Of a DNA stretch of 64,000 bases, positions 35,243-43,224 are shown piece after piece. The position numbers were made by a program, and so were the translations under genes. The notes under the pieces were generated by a model. The model ran no database searches and was not told the origin of the DNA. It worked only from the letters and a program-made list of their open reading frames with translations. Positions within the stretch are counted from its first letter, which is position 1. Each line of letters starts with the position of its first letter. This DNA is from Polynucleobacter sp. 15G-AUS-farblos (GTDB lineage: Bacteria; Pseudomonadota; Gammaproteobacteria; Burkholderiales; Burkholderiaceae), in the NCBI RefSeq assembly GCF_018882445.1, contig NZ_JACVOM010000002.1, positions 186,001-250,000 on the forward strand, written 5' to 3'.

Positions 35243-36181
35243 CTAAAGAGGTCCTTTAATCACACCTTTGTTTTTTGGAATACCATTCTTATCTAACTTA
35301 GCTTCATATATCTGCCAAGTAATTTTATTATCTTGATTGATGGTCATCTCAAGTGCCCAGCCAGTATTCGTATCAACAGTATCAAAACCATCAAAGACAA
35401 AGTTTCCTAAGCTATAAAAGATTGGTTTGCCCTTATATATTTCAATATTTTGAGTGACATGGGGATGACCTCCCACCACAGCGTCAGCGCCACTATCAAT
35501 CATTAAGTGTGCTAAAAACTGTTGCCTTGCCGAGGCTATCTTATCGCCCTCCCAACCCCAATGTGGGTATGTAATGACAATATCTGCACCATAAAAGTCT
35601 TTTGCTTTTTTAATATCTGCAGCAAGATAGTCAGGCTCTCCCCAAGCATTTCCGGGTCTATCATCTAAGGCCTCAAAGCTTCTTGGCAAAAAAATGTTAT
35701 ATCCCAAGACAGCAATACGTTTACCTTTAACGTTAAAAATAATAGGTTCGTGAGCAGAACGTATATCTTTGCCGCCCCCAAAATAAGCAATTCCAGCCTT
35801 ATCTAGTAAATCAATCATCTTTGAGAAGGCTTGCGGTCCATAATCGCCAGTATGATTATTAGCAAGCGATACAGCACTAAAGTATTTTTTAATTAAGGGC
35901 AATACTCTTGGGTTTGCCCTTAATACAAAGGGCTTAATCTCTGCCTTTCCTGTAGTCCCCACCACGCACTCTAAATTTCCAATTGTCTTATCAGACTGTT
36001 TAAATAATGATGCAAAACTTAAAAATGGATCTTTCCCTGCCTTAATGTACTTGCCAGGTAAGCCATCTAGCATGATGTCACCCACGAAAGTCAATTTGAT
36101 ATCCTGACTTTGGGCATAAGATCCGGATGCATAAAGGATGAGGGAGGAAAGGATGGCTAAATATTTTTTCATATTTACCAT
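35243..36181 (-). CDS. CapA-family (poly-gamma-glutamate synthesis type) metallophosphatase-like protein
   Basis: 312 residues. Signal peptide to about SYA-QS, then KLTFVGDIMLDG (metal-binding Asp), VGNLECVV-like TIGNLECVVG, SLANNHTGDYG, VITYPHWGWEG and VVGGHPHVTQNIEIY, all hallmarks of PGA_cap/CapA calcineurin-like proteins. In Bacillus CapA takes part in capsule synthesis; here it is exported and stands alone without capBC, so a general envelope role is more likely. The ATG at 36181 overlaps the TGA of the preceding gene (TGATG), indicating coupling. Confidence 0.8.
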   Translation of the reverse strand: MVNMKKYLAILSSLILYASGSYAQSQDIKLTFVGDIMLDGLPGKYIKAGKDPFLSFASLFKQSDKTIGNLECVVGTTGKAEIKPFVLRANPRVLPLIKKYFSAVSLANNHTGDYGPQAFSKMIDLLDKAGIAYFGGGKDIRSAHEPIIFNVKGKRIAVLGYNIFLPRSFEALDDRPGNAWGEPDYLAADIKKAKDFYGADIVITYPHWGWEGDKIASARQQFLAHLMIDSGADAVVGGHPHVTQNIEIYKGKPIFYSLGNFVFDGFDTVDTNTGWALEMTINQDNKITWQIYEAKLDKNGIPKNKGVIKGPL

Positions 36182-36564
36182 CAATCTTTACAAATTTGAC
36201 GACATTGAAAGAAAAGATCTCTTTCATAGGGCTCACCATAAACTAGGTTATCACCAAAGCTACGAGAGCAAGCCTTAGGGTTAACAATAAACTCTTGAGC
36301 GCTTAGGAGAACATACCGGTCTTTTGAATTGATATAAACATAAAGCTTGAATTTAGTCCGACTTGGCAAATATTGTCCAGCCAATCTAAAACCACCCGGA
36401 AGGTCAATTTTTGAAACGGCATAAGTATCATCATTGGACTCAATGCGTAATTGAGATTGAGAATTGCTGACGTCTGTATCACAAATAATTTGAGCCCCAT
36501 ATGCAAAATTAAAAGCGAATGAACATATAAAAAAAATTAGGCTAATTGAGAGTCTTTTATTCAC
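36181..36564 (-). CDS. Small secreted protein of unknown function
   Basis: 127 residues. Clear signal peptide (LSISLIFFICSFAFNFAYGA), then a short mature domain with four cysteines (IICDTD, ACSRSF, FFQCRQICKD) suggesting disulfides. SRTKFKLYVYINSKDRYVLL is beta-like. No family recognised. Its stop overlaps the capA start, so they form a two-gene unit. Confidence 0.65.
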   Translation of the reverse strand: MNKRLSISLIFFICSFAFNFAYGAQIICDTDVSNSQSQLRIESNDDTYAVSKIDLPGGFRLAGQYLPSRTKFKLYVYINSKDRYVLLSAQEFIVNPKACSRSFGDNLVYGEPYERDLFFQCRQICKD

Positions 36565-36615
36565 TGTATATGGTCAATTAAACTTATTCATAGATCATGA
36601 TACTGATTACTTTCA

Positions 36616-37380
36616 TTATTGATATGTTTCATTAATAGTGAAATCCCCTGCACCCCCAGTAAATCCACTATATAACTCGATGACTTTAAACAGGGCCGTG
36701 AGCGTATTGTTAGCATTGATACGATATGTTGTAGTGCTGGTATAAGCAAGCTTACCCGTTGCAATGAGTGTTGCTTCATCAACGGTAACCCATAGGAGGG
36801 TGGAAGGCGTATCTGCAACGACCGACCAAGTTAACGCACCTGTCGTCACGGGCTTCGAAGTTCCATAATAGTTTATGTATGTAGAGGCGGTGCCCTGACT
36901 TCCAGCAGTTACCGCACTTGGAAAGGATTGTAGATTTGAATAGACGTAATTCGGTGGATTAGCCCCATCAGTCATCAGATTGATAGTTGTAGGATCCCAA
37001 AAAATCTTTTCAACTTGACCTTGCCCACCATTACTGTTGTAGAAAGCACTACAAAATGGAGATGAATTAGGAACAAGAAAATCTATTTCCGTTTCATTAC
37101 CAATTAAAGTCGGAAGACCAGCATAGGTCGTACCTGAATATGTCGCTGAAGTATTTTGTAATTTAGTGCCTTGGCAATCGCCACTAATGACCGCATTTGT
37201 CGAGTAACCCCCTGTAACATAGGATCTCTCAGCAGCATTTAAGTTTAAGGTTGGACTTGAGTAAGATGAAGAGCTATCTCCACCACCACATGCTGCCAAC
37301 ATAACAGTTGATAGAAGAGCTAAGACCAGTTTGAGGTTAGTCGTTTTGCGTAGCTGTGAAGTAGCTCCATTCAAAAACAT
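36616..37380 (-). CDS. Ser-rich-linker lipoprotein, paralogue A
   Basis: 254 residues. Long signal (MFLNGATSQLRKTTNLKLVL...) with lipobox LAAC at Cys31, then GGGDSSSSYSSP. Mature region is beta-rich, with two or three cysteines (GDCQG, PFCSAFYN). AGGG precedes the ATG. The first ~35 codons are almost identical to the gene at 37471-38241, yet mature regions share only scattered blocks (TxxVSxDTPxTLxxxT, YRxNADNTLT). Function unknown; candidate surface lipoprotein. Confidence 0.7.
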   Translation of the reverse strand: MFLNGATSQLRKTTNLKLVLALLSTVMLAACGGGDSSSSYSSPTLNLNAAERSYVTGGYSTNAVISGDCQGTKLQNTSATYSGTTYAGLPTLIGNETEIDFLVPNSSPFCSAFYNSNGGQGQVEKIFWDPTTINLMTDGANPPNYVYSNLQSFPSAVTAGSQGTASTYINYYGTSKPVTTGALTWSVVADTPSTLLWVTVDEATLIATGKLAYTSTTTYRINANNTLTALFKVIELYSGFTGGAGDFTINETYQ

Positions 37381-37470
37381 TTTTTTACCCTATTATTGTT
37401 CGTTAATATGCTTACTTTTAAGAAGGCGATATTTTTTTGTAATCGTTAGATGACTCGCTTTGAGCTCATA

Positions 37471-38241
37471 TCATGGTTGCTGATAGACCTCATCAATATT
37501 CTGATCGCCGTTACCTGTAAGTAATGCGGTTGGCTGTATATTTTTACGTAAATTCGTTAGTGTGTTGTCGGCATTAAGACGGTAATAGTTGGTTTGGTTA
37601 TAAAGCAATTGTTTGCCAACATACGTATATGCTTTATCGTTCGTAATAAGCATCAGGGTAGTTGGAGTATCTGCCGTAACTGACCAGGTCTGAATACCTG
37701 AAGCTACAGGTACCGAGTTTTCATAGGTAACGGTGTTATGCCAGATGCCTGATGATCCAGCAGAAACTGAATTTGGGAAGGGAACTTGGTTTAAGTAAAC
37801 GGTAGTAGGAGGATTGCTGCCGCTACTGATAGGGACATAGGTCTTGGGATCATAATAACTTTGATACACCTTACCACCATCATTGCTGTTATATAAATAT
37901 GTCGTACAAAATTGATTAGAGTCTGCAGCCATGAAATCGGTCTCATATTCGTTGGAAATAATTGCCGGTTTGCCGTCAAGAGTAGTTCCTGAGTAGGTAG
38001 AAGTCAAAGTCCATACTCTGGTGCCTTGGCAGTAACCGCTAATCGCACCTGTTACTGAGCTACCTCCTACAACATGTTTCTCCCATGCTGAATTTAAATT
38101 TAATGTCAGAGGGCCGGGCGAGGTTGATGAGGAGCTATCTCCACCACCACATGCTGCCAACATAGCTGTTGATAAAAGAGCTAAGCCCAGTTTGAGGTTA
38201 GTCGTTTTCAGTAGCTGTGAAGTAGCTCCATTCAAAAACAT
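37471..38241 (-). CDS. Ser-rich-linker lipoprotein, paralogue B
   Basis: 256 residues with the same leader as paralogue A (one in ten or fewer leader residues differ), lipobox LAAC at Cys31, then GGGDSSSSTSPGP. Mature region: SGYCQGTRVWTLTSTYSGTT, QFCTTYLYNSNDGG, IQTWSVTADTPTTLMLITND. It precedes paralogue A by 90 nt on the same strand. No known family identified. Confidence 0.7.
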   Translation of the reverse strand: MFLNGATSQLLKTTNLKLGLALLSTAMLAACGGGDSSSSTSPGPLTLNLNSAWEKHVVGGSSVTGAISGYCQGTRVWTLTSTYSGTTLDGKPAIISNEYETDFMAADSNQFCTTYLYNSNDGGKVYQSYYDPKTYVPISSGSNPPTTVYLNQVPFPNSVSAGSSGIWHNTVTYENSVPVASGIQTWSVTADTPTTLMLITNDKAYTYVGKQLLYNQTNYYRLNADNTLTNLRKNIQPTALLTGNGDQNIDEVYQQP

Positions 38242-38545
38242 TTTTATCTGATTATTTTTCGTTTGCGTGGCAACTTCTTAAATATTGTTATTTTGATTAT
38301 TGGAAGTCAGGCTAACATCCAAAACTACTAAATACACCTGATGTTGCGTTCACATTTGGCGGGTAAGCACTTTCGCTAAACCCCATATATTATTTGGGGC
38401 TCACAACGCCTCAAAAGTCATTGACTTTACTGTCCACATTTTCAAATTCATTACAGTTGAAAAGCTGCTTATTTAGCCCAAACTAAGATTGGTCACACTC
38501 TTCTGATAGCATCAAGGTAGTCAATCTGATCTTAGCCAATACACT
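38242..38545. other. Intergenic region upstream of the DUF4239 gene
   Basis: 304 bp between divergent genes, so it must hold both promoters. I see a weak CCCCA/TGGGG hairpin (38381-38399) and a TTGACT near 38420, but no convincing paired -10, repeat or gene. Confidence 0.5.
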
Positions 38546-39358
38546 ATGCATTTCAAGTCTTTTTTAAATACCTTTTTTTATTCTCCTGACTTAAATATAT
38601 TCCTGGGTATATTTGGAGTCTATGTTGCTATTGCATTATTTATTGTCCTAATTGTTTATACACCTCGATTGAGAGGCTTCTTTTCTAGCTTCAACGGAAT
38701 TCATGGAACTTTTTATAGTCCAGCAGCGACTATGTTTGCTCTGTTAGCGGCATTTATGGGAGCTTCACTTGTTAGCAGTTTTAATGCGCATACAGAATCA
38801 ATTAACCACGAGCGCACTGCCCTAATGCTATATGTAGATTTCATTAACAATACCCCACCATTAGCGAATCAAAACTTACAACACCAAGTCAAAAATTATT
38901 TGCAGTCAGCCTTAGATGAAGAGTGGCCGCTGTTAGAACATGAAAAAATTTCGAGGCGTACAGGGGAACTATTTCAAGAAATTATCTTAAAAACGCTTAA
39001 GGTTGCTCCAGTCCTTGAGGGCACCCAAGCTGGTAGAGAGCTTGCGAAGACCTTAGACTCTTGGTACGAAGCTAGAGCGAAACGCCTATCTTATCGCTGG
39101 AAACACGTTGAACATCTGCGCTGGGGAGTGTTATTTATGGTTGCTTTCTTACTCCAGATTTCAGTTGCTGCCGTCCACCTTAGTGGCCCCAGAAGAGCAA
39201 TGATTCTGTCTATGGGTATTACTACAGCCCTGATCATTTCGGTGATAACACCATTAGTTCTAAACGTTAATCATTACAGTGGCTTGTTACAAGTATCCAA
39301 AATGCCGCTTGAAGAAGTCTATGAAATACTCAACGAGCAATTTAGCGATGATCGATAG
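38546..39358 (+). CDS. DUF4239-type (bestrophin-like) membrane protein
   Basis: 270 residues. Hydrophobic segments near 16-40, 60-80, 190-210 and 220-240, with a long soluble helical part between the second and third. Opening PDLNIFLGIFGVYVAIALFI and GTFYSPAATMFALLAAFMGASLV match the DUF4239 pattern, and SINHERTALMLYVDFI begins the soluble part. Function unknown. Different in composition from the surrounding lipoproteins; stands alone. Confidence 0.6.
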   Translation: MHFKSFLNTFFYSPDLNIFLGIFGVYVAIALFIVLIVYTPRLRGFFSSFNGIHGTFYSPAATMFALLAAFMGASLVSSFNAHTESINHERTALMLYVDFINNTPPLANQNLQHQVKNYLQSALDEEWPLLEHEKISRRTGELFQEIILKTLKVAPVLEGTQAGRELAKTLDSWYEARAKRLSYRWKHVEHLRWGVLFMVAFLLQISVAAVHLSGPRRAMILSMGITTALIISVITPLVLNVNHYSGLLQVSKMPLEEVYEILNEQFSDDR

Positions 39359-39436
39359 GCTAAGCGCCAGCTAAGCCTATATCCATATTCCAGCTCATAT
39401 GATTAAGATCATCAAGAAGATAAACTGCATCAGATA

Positions 39437-39662
39437 TTAACCTTGTTTCTTCGCGCGGCGATTGAAGAACTCTTCAATCTCTACATAAAAAACAGGCACT
39501 AATGCAACCGCTAAACAGGTAGAGGCGATCATGCCACTAAATACGGTAATGCTGAGTGAAATTCTAGCTGCAGCTCCAGCACCACCTGAAATTATCAGAG
39601 GCATTACGCCTAATATAAAAGCAATAGATGTCATCACAATTGGCCTAAAGTGCAGCAAAACT
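39437..39662 (-). pseudogene. C-terminal remnant of an RND efflux pump (AcrB/HAE1 type)
   Basis: About 75 residues, from LLHFRPIVMTSIAFILGVMP to VPVFYVEIEEFF, correspond to the last two membrane helices of a hydrophobe/amphiphile RND permease (R-P-I-V-M-T-S, G-A-G-A-A-A-R, VPVFYV). Everything upstream of the remnant is the unrelated M23 peptidase gene read in another frame. The remaining 900-plus residues of the pump are missing, so this is a deletion scar; the open frame that runs into the peptidase gene to 39745 is not a real start. Confidence 0.75.
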
Positions 39663-40550
39663 CTAGCCAGCCGATGCCCCCTGACGGACAATCTCGTAGT
39701 GCAAGTGTGGACCTGTCGAGCGACCTGTTGATCCTGATTTTCCAATCACCTGAGATTTTTTAACAGCCTGCCCTACTTGTACTAATATTTCTTGCGCGTG
39801 TGCGTAACGCGTAATGAAGCCATTCGGATGTCGTAGCTCCACCATATTTCCATAATCACCGCCCCACCCTGCTTTAACTACAATGCCATTGGCAGTTGCC
39901 AGAATGGGCGTACCGATAGGCGCTGGGAAATCCGTACCATCATGCCAAGCAATCTGATTCGTAAAGGGATCAATGCGATAACCTAAGCCGCTAGAGGGAG
40001 TTGCTTGAAATGGTAAAGGCAAACCAGATGGCGCACTTTTTAAGGCAACTTGAGTTTGCGCAAAGGCTTTACGTAAATCCTGAACTTGAGAACTTAGGCC
40101 AATCGACTGCTCAATGGTACGGTCCAGTCTCACCCCATAAGAATCTTGCTCAACATCTAATTGCCTGCTTATCCTTAGTGGGCCGCCCTGAGCAGTGGGT
40201 AAATCAAATCCCCCAGAAGTATTGACCGGACTTGTAAATTGATTGAGTTTTTCTTTTAAAGCTGCCAGCTGATTGAGATTAATCTGCGCTTCATCTAAGC
40301 GTGCCTGCAGTTCATGTAACTTACGCTCGTAATCAGAATCTTTGAGATGGGACGTTTTTGCATCCCAGTTATTGGATTGATTGATGGCGATTACGGTATC
40401 GCGTGCTTTATTGATAGCGGAGATAATCATCCAATTCACACCCGTCAGGATTAATAGCAAGGAGATCAAGCCAATGATGATCTGTCGCCTTGTGAAATCA
40501 AACTCTCTCACAGGAGCATTTGAGCTAGTCATTAATAGTATTTGCATCAT
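39663..40550 (-). CDS. M23-family peptidase, inner-membrane anchored, 3'-truncated
   Basis: 295 residues. One N-terminal membrane helix (about 25-45), a coiled coil (about 65-105), then the LytM/M23 zinc peptidase domain from about 190: WHDGTDFP (His and Asp ligands), GGDYGNMVELRHPNGF and the catalytic GPHLHYE. All zinc ligands remain. The protein stops 11 residues after HLHYE at ..QGASAG, where relatives usually run on to a final strand and PxxYL-like end; the stop comes at the junction with the RND-pump remnant. It follows gspF by 16 nt and may open peptidoglycan for the secretion machine. Confidence 0.8.
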   Translation of the reverse strand: MMQILLMTSSNAPVREFDFTRRQIIIGLISLLLILTGVNWMIISAINKARDTVIAINQSNNWDAKTSHLKDSDYERKLHELQARLDEAQINLNQLAALKEKLNQFTSPVNTSGGFDLPTAQGGPLRISRQLDVEQDSYGVRLDRTIEQSIGLSSQVQDLRKAFAQTQVALKSAPSGLPLPFQATPSSGLGYRIDPFTNQIAWHDGTDFPAPIGTPILATANGIVVKAGWGGDYGNMVELRHPNGFITRYAHAQEILVQVGQAVKKSQVIGKSGSTGRSTGPHLHYEIVRQGASAG

Positions 40551-40565
40551 TACCTCTTTTCTCGA

Positions 40566-41786
40566 TCAACGGATCGACGAATTCATTTCTAAAATCGGTT
40601 GCATTACTGCCATCACAATCCCCAAAACTAAAAGACCCATTAGCAAAATGAGAATTGGCTCTAAAAGACTCGTAAATATTTTGGTCTTTTGCTCCGCTTC
40701 TAACTCCGCATTTTCTGCGCTGTACTTCAGCATCTCACCCAGCTGACCCGATGCTTCTCCAGATCGAATCAGGTGAATCAAAATTGGCGAAAAGACACCC
40801 TGGCTTCCAAGAGCACGCGATAGACTTGCGCCCTCACGAAGCCGCACCTCAGTAGAGTCGACTGCCTCACGCAAGACATGATTACTTAAAGTATTACGGC
40901 CACTTCTGAGAGCCGCCAAAATAGGCACATTGGCCGTTACCAGCATTGCCATTGTGTTGGCAAATCTAGCCGTTTCAAATCCTAAAATTAATGGGCCTAA
41001 AACAGGGAGGTTCAGAATAAAACGATCAAAACGCAAACGAATGTCTGCCCGCTGAAGCGCCCGTCTTAATAAATAAATGCTGGTCACAATAGCAATCAGC
41101 AGTAACCATCCCCAATCCACTAAGAAATTAGAAAATCCCAAAACAAATCGGGTGGTGAAAGGCAGAGTCTGCTTGGTACTCTGAAAGACTCTTGCAATTT
41201 GTGGAACTACATAGGTCATCAGAAACAATATGACCATGAAGGAAACCCCTGTCAACATAGCAGGATAGGCTAAAGCAGCTAAAGCTTTCTGTTTTAGAGC
41301 TTGGCGCTTTTCTAAAAACTCTGAAAGTTGAGTCAGTACCTTACCCATCATTCCAGACTGTTCTGCAGCTGCAACTACACCCTGATAGAGGGGGTCGAAA
41401 CTTTGCTCTTGAGTAGCAATCGCTTGAGATAGAGATAAACCAGAGCGCAACTCTAGGACAACTGATTGCAATACATTTTTAATATGCTTTTTTGAGCTTT
41501 CATCAGAGAGGATCGTGAGAGCTTCATCAATCTGAACACCAGAGCGAACTAGTAAAGCAAACTGCTTGGTGATGAGGGACAGTTCATTCCGGGTCAGCGG
41601 CTTATTTTCAGAGAAGAGTTGTTGCCAAAAGTAGGTTTTGCCCCAGCGTGTTTCTGGCTCAATACTGACAGGAACCAATTGCTTTAATAGTAATTGTTGC
41701 CGAATAGCACGTACGCTTTCACCTTCTGCGGTTCCCCGCTCACTTTTACCGGCGTAGGTTAGGGCTTCAAAGCGATAGCGTGGCAT
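40566..41786 (-). CDS. gspF: Type II secretion inner-membrane protein GspF
   Basis: 406 residues with the two T2SSF domains and three membrane helices of the family. Opening RYRFEALTYAGKSERGTAEG, domain 1 with LTRNELSLITKQFALLVRSG and VVAAAEQSGMMGKVLTQLSEFLE, domain 2 with RFANTMAMLVTANVPILAAL and HLIRSGEASGQLGEMLKYSA. Usual length. It is the fourth partner of the minus-strand arm M-N-D-E-F; 10 nt from gspE. Confidence 0.95.
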   Translation of the reverse strand: MPRYRFEALTYAGKSERGTAEGESVRAIRQQLLLKQLVPVSIEPETRWGKTYFWQQLFSENKPLTRNELSLITKQFALLVRSGVQIDEALTILSDESSKKHIKNVLQSVVLELRSGLSLSQAIATQEQSFDPLYQGVVAAAEQSGMMGKVLTQLSEFLEKRQALKQKALAALAYPAMLTGVSFMVILFLMTYVVPQIARVFQSTKQTLPFTTRFVLGFSNFLVDWGWLLLIAIVTSIYLLRRALQRADIRLRFDRFILNLPVLGPLILGFETARFANTMAMLVTANVPILAALRSGRNTLSNHVLREAVDSTEVRLREGASLSRALGSQGVFSPILIHLIRSGEASGQLGEMLKYSAENAELEAEQKTKIFTSLLEPILILLMGLLVLGIVMAVMQPILEMNSSIR

Positions 41787-41796
41787 ATGAATTCAT

Positions 41797-43224
41797 CTAA
41801 TCTAATTCAACACTGCCCGTAACGCGCAACATCTCTTCCACCGTTGATTGCCCAGAATCAACCCATCTTTGACAATCTTCAGCAAGACTTCTCATGCCAT
41901 TAGCAGTCGCTTGCTTACGAATTTCACTTTCAGCAGCGCGGTTATGAATCAGCTCTTTAGTCTTTTCATTTGTAATCATCAACTCATATATGCCTGCTCT
42001 ACCGCTATAACCAGATTGACCACAGATAGTGCAACCGGCACCTTGACAGGCCTGGCACTTCAGGCGAATTAACCTCTGGCCTAAAACACCGAGCAATGTG
42101 GATGACAACAAAAAGGGTTCAATCCCCATGTCAATTAAACGGGTTACAGCTGAAGGCGCATCATTGGTGTGCAGGGTTGCTAAAACTAAATGACCAGTTA
42201 AAGAAGCTTGGACAGCAATCTGAGCAGTTTCAATATCTCGGATCTCCCCTATCATCACAATATCGGGGTCTTGACGCAAGATGGCTCTTAATGCTCTAGC
42301 AAAACTCATATCGATACGAGAATTCACCTGCGTTTGACCAATACCATCTAAGTTGTACTCAATGGGATCTTCCACTGTCATGATGTTGTTGGTTTTATTG
42401 CGCAGTCGCAATAAGGCTCCATATAGAGTGGTCGTTTTTCCACTACCGGTGGGGCCAGTCACTAAAACAATCCCATGCGGCCGATGAATGAGCTGATCAA
42501 AACTTGTAAAAGTATCCTCAGCCATTCCCAGAGTTTTTAAATCTAAACGTTCGTAGCTCTTTTCTAGTAAACGCATTACAACACGTTCGCCATGGGAGGT
42601 GGGCAAGGTAGATACTCGAATATCAATCGCTTTACCGCCAATACGCAGCGAGATTCGCCCATCCTGCGGCATGCGCTTTTCAGCAATATCCAAAGAAGCC
42701 ATGATTTTGATACGAGACACCAAAGCCGCATGTAAATCTCTACGCATATCGACCACATCACGCAGATTGCCATCTACCCTAAAGCGCACTACAGACTTAC
42801 GTTCAAAGGCTTCTAGATGCACATCTGACGCCTCAGCATGAATTGCTTGCTTCAAAATGCTGTTAATCATTCGGATAACTGGAGCATCGTCATTCGCCTC
42901 TAGTAAATCCATGGAGACTGGCATCTCTTGCAATAAGCGAGACAGATCAACCGTATCCTCTACTTCATCAATAACTTGGGACGCATCTAAGTCGCCCTGC
43001 GAATAAGTGGAATTAATAGCCTCCATTACCTCATCAGTAGACTTCTCGATACGCTTCACAGAACCGACTATTCGACAAATTTCATGGAGGACTGATAAAT
43101 CGGTCGCTGGGCTGTGAATTAAAGTAAAGACGTCCTTTTCCTGACCAGCAATATCGTTGCTGGTCTGCCTCTTTAGTAAGACCTGATGATCTCTAGCGTA
43201 AGCAAATGGAATACGCAGCATCAT
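41797..43224 (-). CDS. gspE: Type II secretion ATPase GspE
   Basis: 475 residues. N-terminal domain contacting GspL, then the ATPase core: Walker A GPTGSGKTT, Asp box and His box (GQTQVNSRIDMSFARALRAI, LATLHTNDAPSAVTRL), Walker B IVMIGEIRD. A four-Cys zinc module CQACQGAGCTIC follows, and GRAGIYELM closes. It powers pseudopilus assembly at the cytoplasmic face. The ATG overlaps or abuts the gspD stop (43224), indicating coupling. Confidence 0.95.
   Translation of the reverse strand: MMLRIPFAYARDHQVLLKRQTSNDIAGQEKDVFTLIHSPATDLSVLHEICRIVGSVKRIEKSTDEVMEAINSTYSQGDLDASQVIDEVEDTVDLSRLLQEMPVSMDLLEANDDAPVIRMINSILKQAIHAEASDVHLEAFERKSVVRFRVDGNLRDVVDMRRDLHAALVSRIKIMASLDIAEKRMPQDGRISLRIGGKAIDIRVSTLPTSHGERVVMRLLEKSYERLDLKTLGMAEDTFTSFDQLIHRPHGIVLVTGPTGSGKTTTLYGALLRLRNKTNNIMTVEDPIEYNLDGIGQTQVNSRIDMSFARALRAILRQDPDIVMIGEIRDIETAQIAVQASLTGHLVLATLHTNDAPSAVTRLIDMGIEPFLLSSTLLGVLGQRLIRLKCQACQGAGCTICGQSGYSGRAGIYELMITNEKTKELIHNRAAESEIRKQATANGMRSLAEDCQRWVDSGQSTVEEMLRVTGSVELD

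Noticed and set aside
39437..39745. A 102-residue RND-like gene with its own start
   Set aside because: The first 26 residues are the M23 peptidase sequence in the wrong frame; only the part from about 39662 down is pump-derived, so it is a remnant.
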